A stretch of DNA of 21,792 nucleotides from a virus (IMGVR_UViG_3300029990_000062:1-21792), one strand, 5' to 3'; counted from the stretch's first letter, positions 7,881 to 15,976 are shown. A program made the numbers and translations. Notes: generated by a model from the sequence alone, not told the origin.

Positions 7881-8126
7881 ATGAAGAACGAGACCGAACA
7901 GGTCGATGCGGGGCGCCTCGAGCGCCAGCCGCTCCCGTTCGTCAACAGCGGTCCCGATCCCGTCGCGTTCCGCGATGACGCCCCCGGCAAGCACGTGATC
8001 GAGCCCGGCGAGTCCTTCGACGTCGTCGGCGCCCAGCATCTCCCCCATGTCCTGTCCCTGCCCGGTGTCCGCGCGAGCGCGGAGCCGAAGGCCAAGGAGC
8101 CGCGGAAGGCGCCCGTCCACGAGTGA
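7881..8126 (+). CDS. small hypothetical protein before the tail tube
   Basis: This 81-residue protein has a strong ribosome site, so it is probably well expressed. It is polar, with a central stretch (LPFVNSGPDPVAFRDD, then GKHVIEPGESFDVVGAQHLPHVLSLPGV) that looks like a compact beta fold, and a charged Lys/Glu/Pro tail. I do not recognise a family. Its position between tail terminator and tail tube, with leader gaps on both sides, suggests a virion or tail assembly accessory protein, but that is inference only. Confidence 0.7.
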   Translation: MKNETEQVDAGRLERQPLPFVNSGPDPVAFRDDAPGKHVIEPGESFDVVGAQHLPHVLSLPGVRASAEPKAKEPRKAPVHE

Positions 8127-8185
8127 GTGACAGGGGCCAGGCGCCCCGCATGAACCCCGACCGGCATGAGACGCGAGCGGTTGCC

Positions 8186-8197
8186 GGACCCGGGTCC
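8186..8197. repeat. 12-bp perfect palindrome in the tail-tube leader
   Basis: GGACCCGGGTCC is a perfect 12-bp palindrome in the 94-nt gap before the tail tube start. A second short inverted repeat, GGGGC/GCCCC, lies at 8133-8147 right after the preceding stop. Either could form an mRNA hairpin shielding or terminating transcripts. Neither is followed by a clear T-tract, and in GC-rich DNA such palindromes arise by chance. Confidence 0.35.
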
Positions 8198-8207
8198 CTT
8201 TGCTCGC

Positions 8208-8213
8208 AGGGAG
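8208..8213 (+). promoter_or_regulatory. ribosome binding site of the tail tube gene
   Basis: AGGGAG lies 7 nt before GTG 8221. It lies inside any reading that begins at the upstream TTG 8200, so it favours GTG 8221 as the start. Confidence 0.6.
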
Positions 8214-8220
8214 CAACACA

Positions 8221-9006
8221 GTGGTCGCAGTCATCGATCCAACCACCTACGTGCTCGGGCCAGCGGCCGTGTACTACCGCGCCGTGGGGGTCCTCACCCC
8301 CTGGACCAGCATCGGATCCACCCTCGATGACGCGGTGATGCGCGTCACGACCGAGCGTTGGCAGCCGGACAACCTCAGCGGCGTCCCGGGCGCCGTCATG
8401 GGCCTCGACGTGCTGCGCAAGGTGAACGCCGAGATCGAGTTCACGATGCCGGAGATCACGGGCAGCAAGCTGGGCCTCGTCCTCCCCGGCGCCGCGATCA
8501 CCGCCGAGACCCACGCCGCCGCGGCCACGCCGTTGGCGACCACGCTCTCCGCCACCGCCGTGGCTGGGTCGACGAGCATCGCCTGCGTCGCGGTCACGAA
8601 CGCGGCGGTCGGCGACCCGATCTCCATCGCAGGCGCCGGCGGCATCGAGTACCGCACGATCACGTCCATCACGTCGCTGGTCCTCGGCTTCCGTGACCCG
8701 CTGCTCTGGGACCACGCCTCGGGCCAGGCCGTCGGCGAGCTCACGGGCGACTACCGGACCATGATCGAGGCGCCCCGCAACATGGGCCGGATCGCGGACA
8801 GCGAGTACCGCGAGTGGGCGCTGGTCGCGTCGAACGGCCGCGGCTACCAGGAGCTGCGCATCCCGCGGGGCATCAGCACCACGGAGTCGGCCGAGGTCAC
8901 CATCGGCGACTCCGCGCTGGCGGGTATCAAGGTGACCATCGGGGCTCGCTACCTCGGCTCGGACCTGACCCAGAGCCCCTTCAAACTGTTTGGCCCCGCC
9001 AACTAG
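8221..9006 (+). CDS. major tail tube protein with inserted beta module
   Basis: This 261-residue protein should polymerise as hexameric rings into the tail tube around the tape measure. It opens with VVAVIDPTTYVLGPAAVYYRAVG and has a central core typical of long-tail tube proteins: WQPDNLSGVPGAVMGLDVLRKVNAEIEFTMPEI near residues 50-85. The C-terminal part reads REWALVASNGRGYQELRIPRG, then VTIGDSALAGIKVTIGARYLGS. Between them, residues about 100-175 form a separable module (TTLSATAVAGSTSIACVAV, VGDPISIAGAGGIEYRTI, LLWDHASGQAVG). This module recurs in the spike and tail hub genes and probably decorates the tube surface. Position directly before the assembly chaperone supports the call. Confidence 0.85.
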   Translation: MVAVIDPTTYVLGPAAVYYRAVGVLTPWTSIGSTLDDAVMRVTTERWQPDNLSGVPGAVMGLDVLRKVNAEIEFTMPEITGSKLGLVLPGAAITAETHAAAATPLATTLSATAVAGSTSIACVAVTNAAVGDPISIAGAGGIEYRTITSITSLVLGFRDPLLWDHASGQAVGELTGDYRTMIEAPRNMGRIADSEYREWALVASNGRGYQELRIPRGISTTESAEVTIGDSALAGIKVTIGARYLGSDLTQSPFKLFGPAN

Positions 9007-9012
9007 ACCGGC

Positions 9013-9606
9013 GTGGACCCCCGCAGCGAGGATGCCGGGCTGGCCGGCATCCTCACCTTCACCATGGGTGGGCGCGTGCTGGTCGTGCCCACCCTCAAGA
9101 TCCGCCAGTCGCGGGAGTGGAAGTCTCGGATCGGGGCGATCGCGCAGGCGGTCGACATCCCCGACGGGGCCGACATGGCGACGACGATCGGCGCGCTCGC
9201 CAATGCGCCCATCGACGCCGTGCTGGCGCTCGTGCTGGCGTATGACACCGCCTGCGAGACACGCCCGGGCATCCTGGGCGGGCGCGACGCGGTCGAGGAC
9301 ATGGCGACCGATGCGGAGGCGTACGAGGCCTTCCGCCTGATGGTGATCGCGACCTACCCAAAAGCTCTGGACCTGCTCCGTTCGGCGGTCGAGGAATATG
9401 GGCCGCAGCTCCGCGTGGCGGCCATGCTGGCGATGCAGCGGATCAGCGAGACATCGAGCCGGGAGAGGCCTACGAATGGGCCCTCGCCCGATGGGGACTC
9501 GACCCCGACGCCCTTGAAGCCCGTCTCTCCGACGAGCAGTTCCTCATCCTCTGGACGCATGCGCAGCGACGGCTCCGGCGCGAGTCGGAGGAAGGCGTCC
9601 TCGTGA
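9013..9606 (+). CDS. tail assembly chaperone, upstream frame (gpG-like)
   Basis: This is the helper that keeps the tape measure protein soluble and recruits tube subunits, the equivalent of lambda gpG. The frame begins at GTG 9013, 6 nt after the tail tube stop, and is 197 codons long. Codons to about 9447 look genuinely coding (GRVLVVPTLKIRQSREWKSR, AFRLMVIATYPKALDLL, an amphipathic helix to AMQRISE). The remaining 50 codons turn into a Ser/Pro/Thr/Arg-rich low-complexity tail typical of an out-of-frame reading. Meanwhile the -1 frame becomes protein-like from the same point. The stop overlaps a GTG of the second frame. The native product is therefore probably a shorter protein plus a frameshifted longer one. 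Confidence 0.75.
   Translation: MDPRSEDAGLAGILTFTMGGRVLVVPTLKIRQSREWKSRIGAIAQAVDIPDGADMATTIGALANAPIDAVLALVLAYDTACETRPGILGGRDAVEDMATDAEAYEAFRLMVIATYPKALDLLRSAVEEYGPQLRVAAMLAMQRISETSSRERPTNGPSPDGDSTPTPLKPVSPTSSSSSSGRMRSDGSGASRRKASS
9357..9363 (+). promoter_or_regulatory. candidate -1 slippery heptamer C CCA AAA
   Basis: In the zero frame the codons read tac cca aaa gct, so CCCAAAA matches the X XXY YYZ slip pattern exactly. A -1 slip here enters the frame that ends at 9800 with no stop in between. However, the zero frame continues to look coding for about 85-90 nt beyond this point, so the true slip site may lie further downstream, near 9445-9470. I found no canonical heptamer there. Confidence 0.4.
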
Positions 9607-9800
9607 CCGAGCTGGGCGTCTACCACGGCTACATGACGGCCCGTGAGAAGGGCTACGGGGAGAAGCGAGCGCGCGACCGACGCAAGCACATGCCTGCGCG
9701 CGCTCGCTCCGATCCCAGCCAGATGGCCTCGGACCTCGCGAAGCTGGGCGCCTACGTGGCCGGCCCCTCCCCCGACGGTCCCATGAGCGGACCGCACTGA
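9603..9800 (+). CDS. tail assembly chaperone, downstream frame (gpT-like extension)
   Basis: This frame is the second part of the chaperone. As a stand-alone gene it would start at GTG 9603 (GTGA overlap) and give 65 residues. The same frame, however, is open and protein-like from about 9445, encoding EAYEWALARWGLDPDALEAR, SDEQFLILWTHAQRR and onwards into TELGVYHGYMTAREKGYGEKRARDRR. No ATG, GTG or TTG occurs in that frame between 9363 and 9603. The upstream half can therefore only be made by frameshifting from the 9013 frame, as in lambda gpGT. The likely long product is about 262 residues. The C-terminus is basic and then Gly/Pro-rich. The tape measure gene follows after one further gene. 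Confidence 0.65.
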   Translation: MTELGVYHGYMTAREKGYGEKRARDRRKHMPARARSDPSQMASDLAKLGAYVAGPSPDGPMSGPH

Positions 9801-9801
9801 C

Positions 9802-10257
9802 ATGGCGGTCAAGGGGCGGGCCAGGGTCGAGATCAACCGGGAGGCGGTCGCCGAGATCGACATGGCGATGGCCCGCGGGCTGGAGTCGCTGGCGTTCAAG
9901 GTGCTGCGAACGGTCCACGTGCCCGATGCCGCGCCATTCGGAGAGGGCCTGATCGAGGGCGGGGCATTCATGTCCTACGTGGATGGAAAGCGCATCGGGG
10001 GAGACCCGGCTGCCAAGAAGCCGCGGGCATTCCTGGTCCGGGGCAGAGGCGTCTCCGTGGCCGTCGGTTTCGGATTCCCTGGTCGGTTCCAAGAGCTGGG
10101 GACCGTGAACCAACCGCCGCGCCCGTTCCTCACCCCGGCCGTGATGGGCGTGGTCGGTGACGACGGCGCCGTGGAGGCGGCCCTGCGTTCGGCCTTCGCG
10201 GCGGCGCTCCAGAAGAAGCAGCGCAAGCTCCTGAAGTACAGCCTGAAGGCGCCATGA
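9802..10257 (+). CDS. HK97 gp10-like tail/neck protein
   Basis: This 151-residue protein begins one base after the preceding stop. The N-terminal half is helical (NREAVAEIDMAMARGLESLAFKVLRTV) and is followed by FGEGLIEGGAFMSYVDG, a strand segment VSVAVGFGFPGRFQELGTVNQPPRPFLTPAV and a C-terminal helix rich in Ala, Lys and Arg. The pairing of an 'F/Y-x-x-x-x-E-x-GT' strand with 'PPRPFLTPA' is the hallmark of HK97_gp10 family proteins, which normally lie with the neck genes before the tail terminator. Here the gene lies between the chaperone and the tape measure, an unusual place. The family call is recognition-based. Confidence 0.65.
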   Translation: MAVKGRARVEINREAVAEIDMAMARGLESLAFKVLRTVHVPDAAPFGEGLIEGGAFMSYVDGKRIGGDPAAKKPRAFLVRGRGVSVAVGFGFPGRFQELGTVNQPPRPFLTPAVMGVVGDDGAVEAALRSAFAAALQKKQRKLLKYSLKAP

Positions 10258-12683
10258 ACATCGGCGACATCTTCTTCGCGTTTCGTGGGGCGAGCGAGCA
10301 GCTTGAAGCTGACGCCAAGGCGGGTGGTGCGAAGGCGGGCGACGCCGGCGCCAAGAGCTTCGGTGACAGCTTCAAGAAGGGCGTCAAGGTCGTCGGCGGA
10401 GCGGTGGCGGCTGGCCTCACCGTCGCCCTGGTCGGCCGCTTCGCGGCGCTCGAATCGGCGACCGCCAGCTTCCGCCAAGAGACGGGGGCGACCGCGGAGG
10501 AGGCCGCCCGCGCGAGCAAGGCCATCAACGACATGGCGGGCGGCAACGTCCAGTCGGTCGAGGAGATCGGGCAGGCGCTGACCAAGGTCCACACCGATCT
10601 GGGCCTGACGGGAACCGAGGCCGAGAAGGCCACGGAGCAGTTCCTGAAGTTCGCGACGGCGTCCGGGCAGGACGCATCGGGCGCGGTCCTCGCCTTCGAC
10701 GACATCCTCGACGCCTGGGGCCTGACCGCCGCGTCCTCCGGCGACATCATGGACAAGCTGGTCCTGTCGCACCAGAAGTACGGCGGCTCGATCGAGGAGA
10801 ACCAGGCGGCGCTATCCGACCTGGCCCCCGCCATGCGCGCGGCCAACCTCACCTACGACGACGGCATCGGGCTGCTGAACCTGTTCGCCGCGTCGGGTGT
10901 CGACGCCTCGGCCGCGTCGACGGCCATGACCAAGGCGCTCACCAAGGTCAAGTCGCCCGAGGAGCTCAAGAAGCTCATCGACGACATCACCGCCACCGAG
11001 GACCCGCTGAAGCGGGCAGCCAAGGCGGCCGACCTGTTCGGCGTCCGCGCGGGCGCGAAGCTCGCCAACGCGCTCGCCAACGGCGGCATGGATGACTTCA
11101 AGGTGAGCGCCGAGGAAGCGGCCGGCGCCACCGTCAAGGCCGCGGATGCCTCGCTCACGATGGTCGACCGCATCAAGCTGGCGTTCTCGGGCTTCATCTC
11201 GGGCACCGTGGACCTGCTCGGCCCGTACGGCCCCCTGCTGACCGCGGTCGGCTCGCTGGGCACCCTGTTCGCGCCTCTTCTGGGCAAGGCGTTCTCGGGC
11301 TCGGTCGGACTTGCGGCGAAGGCCATCGCGGCTGCGGGCACTGCGGCTGGCATCACATTCGCGGGTGCCGAGGCGGGCGGCGGGATGCTGGGCGCGCTCG
11401 CGTCCAGGCTCACGGCCGCCCTGCCGGCGTTGCTGGCCCGGCTCGGCCCTTTGGCATTCATCGGCGTGGCGCTCACGCCGCGGGACACCGAGGGCGAGAA
11501 AGCCGGCCTCGCCGCCATGCGCGAGGAGCTGGCCCTGGCCCAGGCCCTGCGCGACCTGAGCAACGCGAGGGCCGGCGGCTGGACCCCCGAGCCGATGGCG
11601 GTCAAGGGCTCCATCCTCGATGAGGGCCTGTGGGCCGAGCTGATCGCGAAGTCCAAGGAGGCCTCCAGCGCCGCCAAGGCTGCGGTCGTGGACTGGCAGG
11701 CGCTCGGCGCGGAGCTGTATGGCGCGGGCGCCGAGGTCGGCCAAGCGACCGTCTCGCTCCAGCCGTACTTCGACGCGCTCGACGCGCTGATGACGAACGC
11801 CACCCGCATCGCCGTGCGCAAGGCCGCTGACGAGATGGCCCTGCTCGCACCGTCCTTCAAATCGGAGATCCAGGGGTCGCGCTCCACCATCGAGGGCGCC
11901 ATGGATGACCTGATGTGGGCCATCGAGCACCCCATGAAGCGCGCCAAGAGGACGGCCCAGGTCGAGGGTGACCTGACCGGGAAGGCCCTGGCGAAGGCGC
12001 TGCGGTCCACCAACCCCGACGTCCGCGCCGAGGGTGAGCGCGTCCGCGCCGTCCTCATCGCCGAGTGGGAGAAGCTCACCAACAGGACCTGGGACTACGG
12101 CAAGAGCATCAACCAGAACCTGGCCCGCGGCCAGAAGGCCAGCCAGCACGTCCCTGTCGATGCCGCGGAGACCACGGCGACGCAGGTCGCGGCTCCGTTC
12201 AAGGGCCTCGGCCCAGACATGTGGACCTGGGGCAACCGCGCGGGGATGTCGTGGGCGAAGGGTCTGACCGCGGCCACGCAGGCCGCGATCGAAGCGGGCG
12301 CGGGCGTGGTCAGAGCCGTGGGCGGGGTCTTTCGCGCGTCGTCGCCACCCACCCATCCGCTGAACCCGATGCGGGACATCGTCAAGTGGGGCCAGGCCAC
12401 CATCGAGGCCTACGGCACCGGGATGCTGAAGGGGGCCGCTGGACTCCCGTTCGGGGACATGTTCGGTGGTCTCGGGCTCACGGCGCCGGTGTCGCTGGTG
12501 CCCAGCATGGGCGCGTTGTCGGCCTACGGGGGAGGCATGGCGTCCTCCTCATCGTCGAGCGTCACCCACGGCCCCACGTACAACGTGAACGTCCAGGGGC
12601 TCATCCGCGCGGAGACGCCCGAGGACATCGGGCGTGCGCTGCGACGCGTCGGGCGGCTCGGCAACGGGGGTGCTCCAGCATGA
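10254..12683 (+). CDS. tape measure protein
   Basis: This 809-residue protein sets tail length and is expelled during DNA injection. The start overlaps the previous stop (ATGA). Residues about 60-290 form a TP901-type tape measure core: EIGQALTKVHTDLGLTGTEAEKATEQFL, FDDILDAWGLTAAS, then LSDLAPAMRAANLTYDDGIGLLNLFAASGVDAS and a DLFGVRAGAKLANAL segment. Residues about 320-410 are strongly hydrophobic and Ala/Gly/Leu-rich, the predicted membrane-inserting part. The rest is helical, and the C-terminal 60 residues are Gly/Ser-rich before a short VNVQGLIRAETPEDIGRALRR end. Using the rough rule of 0.15 nm per residue the tail would be near 120 nm, an estimate only. No peptidase or lysozyme domain is visible. 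Confidence 0.9.
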   Translation: MNIGDIFFAFRGASEQLEADAKAGGAKAGDAGAKSFGDSFKKGVKVVGGAVAAGLTVALVGRFAALESATASFRQETGATAEEAARASKAINDMAGGNVQSVEEIGQALTKVHTDLGLTGTEAEKATEQFLKFATASGQDASGAVLAFDDILDAWGLTAASSGDIMDKLVLSHQKYGGSIEENQAALSDLAPAMRAANLTYDDGIGLLNLFAASGVDASAASTAMTKALTKVKSPEELKKLIDDITATEDPLKRAAKAADLFGVRAGAKLANALANGGMDDFKVSAEEAAGATVKAADASLTMVDRIKLAFSGFISGTVDLLGPYGPLLTAVGSLGTLFAPLLGKAFSGSVGLAAKAIAAAGTAAGITFAGAEAGGGMLGALASRLTAALPALLARLGPLAFIGVALTPRDTEGEKAGLAAMREELALAQALRDLSNARAGGWTPEPMAVKGSILDEGLWAELIAKSKEASSAAKAAVVDWQALGAELYGAGAEVGQATVSLQPYFDALDALMTNATRIAVRKAADEMALLAPSFKSEIQGSRSTIEGAMDDLMWAIEHPMKRAKRTAQVEGDLTGKALAKALRSTNPDVRAEGERVRAVLIAEWEKLTNRTWDYGKSINQNLARGQKASQHVPVDAAETTATQVAAPFKGLGPDMWTWGNRAGMSWAKGLTAATQAAIEAGAGVVRAVGGVFRASSPPTHPLNPMRDIVKWGQATIEAYGTGMLKGAAGLPFGDMFGGLGLTAPVSLVPSMGALSAYGGGMASSSSSSVTHGPTYNVNVQGLIRAETPEDIGRALRRVGRLGNGGAPA

Positions 12684-13546
12684 CCGAGGGGATGCTCCAG
12701 GCTCTCGTGTGGACGAGCCATTCGGGCGACGTGCTCGACCTCATGAGCATCCCCGGCCTGTGGTGCGTGATCACCTCGGGCCTCGACGACCTGCCGCGCC
12801 TGCGGGTCGCGCAGGACATCGTCCCGTTCCGTCCCGGACGGCTCCAGGCCGTGCCCATCGGCGACGCCCGCCCGGTGGTCGTCGAGGGGCGGATCATCCC
12901 CGATCAGAACGGGGACTACGTCCGGATCATCTCTGACGTGAAGCGGGCGCTGGATCCCTTCGAGGAGGGCCGCGGCACGCTCAGGGCGACGCTGGAGGAC
13001 GGCACCGTCCTGGCCATCGCGGCGACGCCCGCGTCGGTCCTGCTGGGCGAACCGCTCCGGATCATGCCGAGCATCTCGATCGAGCTCGACGCCGAGCCGT
13101 TCTGGCGGGGTGTCGCGTGGGGCACCGCGTGGCGCGCCGACATGGGTCTGCGCGCCGACACCGGGCTCGTGGCGGACATGTCGGCCGGGCCCATCACGAT
13201 GGCACCGACCTCCGACCCCTTCTCCCAGGCCTACGTGACGCTCGGCACCACGGGGACGCTCGACGCGGTCGTGCATGTCGATGGCCCGAGCACCGGCGCC
13301 ATCACGGTCCGCAACGCCGACGGCATCGGCTTCGGATACCCGGCGCTGTCGGGCGGCCAGACGCTGGTCGTCGACGCCGGCGCCCACACCGCGAGGATCG
13401 CCGGCGTATCCGTGCGGGGCTCCCTGACGCTGCTGACTCCCAACCGCAACCGCGAGTTCTTCCGCCTGCGCGGCGGCAACGAGACCCTGACGGTGACCGG
13501 CCACCCCGCCGAGGTCCGGATCGTCTTCCATCCCACGTATGTCTGA
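12680..13546 (+). CDS. distal tail protein (Dit)
   Basis: This 288-residue protein starts at ATG 12680, inside the tape measure stop; the open frame further left only shadows the tape measure gene. It begins ALVWTSHSGDVLDLMSIPGLWCVITSGLDDLPRLR, has VVEGRIIPDQNGDYVRIISDVKRALDPF around residues 70-100 and a SISIELDAEPFWRG strand near 140. These match the N-terminal belt domain of siphovirus distal tail proteins, where the 'EGRI-I' strand and the 'D-x-E-PFWR' strand recur. The C-terminal half is a beta sandwich (TTGTLDAVVHVDGPSTGAIT, TLVVDAGAHTARI). Dit forms the hexameric hub platform at the tail tip, next to the tail-hub protein encoded downstream. Confidence 0.85.
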   Translation: MTEGMLQALVWTSHSGDVLDLMSIPGLWCVITSGLDDLPRLRVAQDIVPFRPGRLQAVPIGDARPVVVEGRIIPDQNGDYVRIISDVKRALDPFEEGRGTLRATLEDGTVLAIAATPASVLLGEPLRIMPSISIELDAEPFWRGVAWGTAWRADMGLRADTGLVADMSAGPITMAPTSDPFSQAYVTLGTTGTLDAVVHVDGPSTGAITVRNADGIGFGYPALSGGQTLVVDAGAHTARIAGVSVRGSLTLLTPNRNREFFRLRGGNETLTVTGHPAEVRIVFHPTYV

Positions 13547-13548
13547 CC

Positions 13549-13555
13549 GGGGAGG
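13549..13555 (+). promoter_or_regulatory. ribosome binding site of the tailspike
   Basis: GGGGAGG lies 6 nt before GTG 13562 and fixes this non-ATG start. Confidence 0.7.
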
Positions 13556-13561
13556 CCTCCA

Positions 13562-15976
13562 GTGACCCAGACCTATCACAGCCCGCACGTCCTCGGCTTC
13601 GACCTCACCACGACCGAGCTCGAACGTCCACTGGGCGAGCTCGACGCCGCGCTGGGCCGCGAGGCCGACGCGCGCGCCGCCGCGGATGCCACGATCGCCG
13701 TGACTGGCTCCGGCGCCACCACGACGCTCGACGGCTCGGCCGCCTCGGGCCAGAAGGTCATCCCGCTGGCCAGCACGACCGGCATCACGCCCGGCGAGTC
13801 GTTCTTCCTCACCGATGGCACGAACAGCGAATCGGGCATCGTCGCCACGGTCTCCGCCGGCGTCAGTGTCACGGCGATCGGGAACCTCGCTGCCACCTAC
13901 GCCGCAGGCGCCGTCTTCTCCCTGAGCTCCGCCGAGCTTGCGCTGGCGCGTGGCGGCTACAGGTCCCTGGGGGAGAGACTCACCGCCCTCGGCATCCACA
14001 CCGCCGACTTCTGTCCGGTCCGCGATGGCACCACCGATAACACCGCTGGCGTCCAGGCTGCCGTGATCGCCGCGGGGACGACGCGGAGGCTCATCTGGGA
14101 CGCGGGAACCTACCTCATCACTGACTCCCTGACAGTTTCACACTCCTATTCGTGGGAGGGTGAACGGACCGCTCGTGGTACTCATGCCCAGTCAGCGGGC
14201 AGCGATGTCTACTACGCGACCACCATCAGGTTCCGGCCGGTGGACACGACCAAGCATCTCGTCCAGGTGTCGGATGTCTCCGATCCCGCCTACATGATCG
14301 GACCGTTCGAACACCGGAACATCCTGTTCGACCTCGGGGACGCCAACGGCTTCGACCTCGGCCTGGATGACGGTGCGACGGTGGTGGATGGTGCCGGTCA
14401 GGCATACGTGTTCGGGGTCCGCTTCGAGGATTGCGCCATCGAAGCGACCGCGGCGAACAGGGTGTCGACCGCGGGCGTCATCACGCGCAGCGGTCGACAC
14501 ATGATCGCATTGACCAAGTGCTTTGAAGCCGTTCTTCAGAACGTCTCGCTCTTTGGATGCGACACCCAGATCAAGACGTGGGGCTGCGACAAGCCGGTCT
14601 TCCGGAACGTCAGATCCCAGGGGTCGCACCTGCCGTTCGACCTCAACGGCAGCGGCACGTTCGGCGTGCAGCACACGATGGAGACCATCCAGATCGAGGG
14701 GTGGACGTTCACACCGATCCGGGTCACAGCCTGCACGCTCTCCGCGGTCGATATCCGGACCGAGCAGAACGACGGAGCACCGACGGGCTCGGGTCGGTGG
14801 GCGATCCCCGGCACATTCACGCGCGAGGCCGGGACGGACTACTTCTACTACTCCGGCACAACGCTGTCGGGCATCGTGTTCCCCGACCTGTCGCTGGTGG
14901 AGCTGACGGACGGGACCCACACGGACCTCGTCAGCGTCAGGTCCATCGGGGACGGGACCATCCTCTACGCCCACGCCCTGGACACGGACACGACGGTCCT
15001 CTCCGTGACCGGCACAGGGATCACGGCGACCCGTATCCACGGATACGGCCCGATCAACACCGCGAATGCCTGCTCCACCTACGTCAACGCATCGGTCGGT
15101 GCGTCCGAGGACTGCCCGGCGTTCGTCCACATCGTGGGTGTGGCATCCATGTCCATCGTCAACGCGGCCGCGCTGCCGGGCGCGTATGGCGACATCGGGG
15201 CCGAGGTCATCGGCAACCGGACCATCGGGGCCGCGGGCCTCGGGGGGACGTACACGGACTCCAACCTCAACCTCGTGAACGTGTCCCCGATGCTCGTCAA
15301 GGACCCCGACCATCCGTTCGTGTTCACCTGGCCGCAGCGCGCCATCGGCGGCACGCAGTCGCATCGACAGCGATACGGCGACGCGCTGGGGGAGCGTCTC
15401 ACTGCTCGTCGCTGGTCGTGGACGCCGAAGGACACCGCCACCGGGAACAACGACAGCCATCTCGTGCCTTCGTTCCCCTATGCAGGGGACGCGAACACCA
15501 CGCAGCGGGTGTGGGCGTGGAAGGTCCAGAGCACCGGCCCGCGGTTGAACCTGTACGACGACACGCTGCCAGGGGTGGCGGGCTACCTGCGTCTGCGTAT
15601 CCGGGCTCGGTCGCTTGATGCCGCTGCCGATATGGTGTTCCATCTCGAGGGGAACGGGAGCACCGCCGGGGCCACGGTCGCGCTCACTGATGCGTGGTCG
15701 ACCACCGAGTCGATCATCGCCGTGCCCGCCGCGTGGATCGGATCGAAGGCGTCGGCGGGCATCACCGGCATCGTGTTCGATGTCCCCGCGTCGTCGACCC
15801 ATGATTTCGCCCTGGCCGCCGTGAGCATCGAGGAGATCACTCCCGCCAGCGCTTACACCATCACGAATGTCACCCCAGACAGGTCCTGCGACGCTGACAC
15901 CGTCGCGGTCGCAGGACTGGCTGACATCGTGGGCACGCTCATCGCGGACCTGCGAAGCAAGGGGCTCGTGCTCTAG
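13562..15976 (+). CDS. tailspike / tail fibre with pectate-lyase-like beta-helix
   Basis: This is an 804-residue receptor-binding candidate. Residues 1-50 are an anchoring segment with a short coiled coil (LGELDAALGREADARAAADATI). Residues about 55-122 hold the beta module also seen in the tail tube and hub. From about 150 a beta-helix begins with DGTTDNTAGVQAAV, the opening typical of pectate-lyase-like phage depolymerases, and runs to about 540 with repeated short strands and Asn/Gly turns (FEDCAIEA, LQNVSLFGCDTQIKT, FRNVRSQG). Residues about 610-770 look like a carbohydrate-binding jelly roll (LRLRIRARSLDAAADMVFHLEG). The C-terminus ends VGTLIADLRSKGLVL, a likely trimerisation motif. Substrate and catalytic residues cannot be named. 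GTG start behind GGGGAGG. Confidence 0.85.
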   Translation: MTQTYHSPHVLGFDLTTTELERPLGELDAALGREADARAAADATIAVTGSGATTTLDGSAASGQKVIPLASTTGITPGESFFLTDGTNSESGIVATVSAGVSVTAIGNLAATYAAGAVFSLSSAELALARGGYRSLGERLTALGIHTADFCPVRDGTTDNTAGVQAAVIAAGTTRRLIWDAGTYLITDSLTVSHSYSWEGERTARGTHAQSAGSDVYYATTIRFRPVDTTKHLVQVSDVSDPAYMIGPFEHRNILFDLGDANGFDLGLDDGATVVDGAGQAYVFGVRFEDCAIEATAANRVSTAGVITRSGRHMIALTKCFEAVLQNVSLFGCDTQIKTWGCDKPVFRNVRSQGSHLPFDLNGSGTFGVQHTMETIQIEGWTFTPIRVTACTLSAVDIRTEQNDGAPTGSGRWAIPGTFTREAGTDYFYYSGTTLSGIVFPDLSLVELTDGTHTDLVSVRSIGDGTILYAHALDTDTTVLSVTGTGITATRIHGYGPINTANACSTYVNASVGASEDCPAFVHIVGVASMSIVNAAALPGAYGDIGAEVIGNRTIGAAGLGGTYTDSNLNLVNVSPMLVKDPDHPFVFTWPQRAIGGTQSHRQRYGDALGERLTARRWSWTPKDTATGNNDSHLVPSFPYAGDANTTQRVWAWKVQSTGPRLNLYDDTLPGVAGYLRLRIRARSLDAAADMVFHLEGNGSTAGATVALTDAWSTTESIIAVPAAWIGSKASAGITGIVFDVPASSTHDFALAAVSIEEITPASAYTITNVTPDRSCDADTVAVAGLADIVGTLIADLRSKGLVL

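Noticed and set aside
8200-8220. TTG 8200 as start of the tail tube
   Set aside because: It would place the AGGGAG ribosome site inside the gene; GTG 8221 has the right spacing.
10812-12356. 514-codon minus frame opposite the tape measure gene
   Set aside because: It is Arg/Gly/Leu/Asp-rich without domains, and the tape measure reading is convincing.
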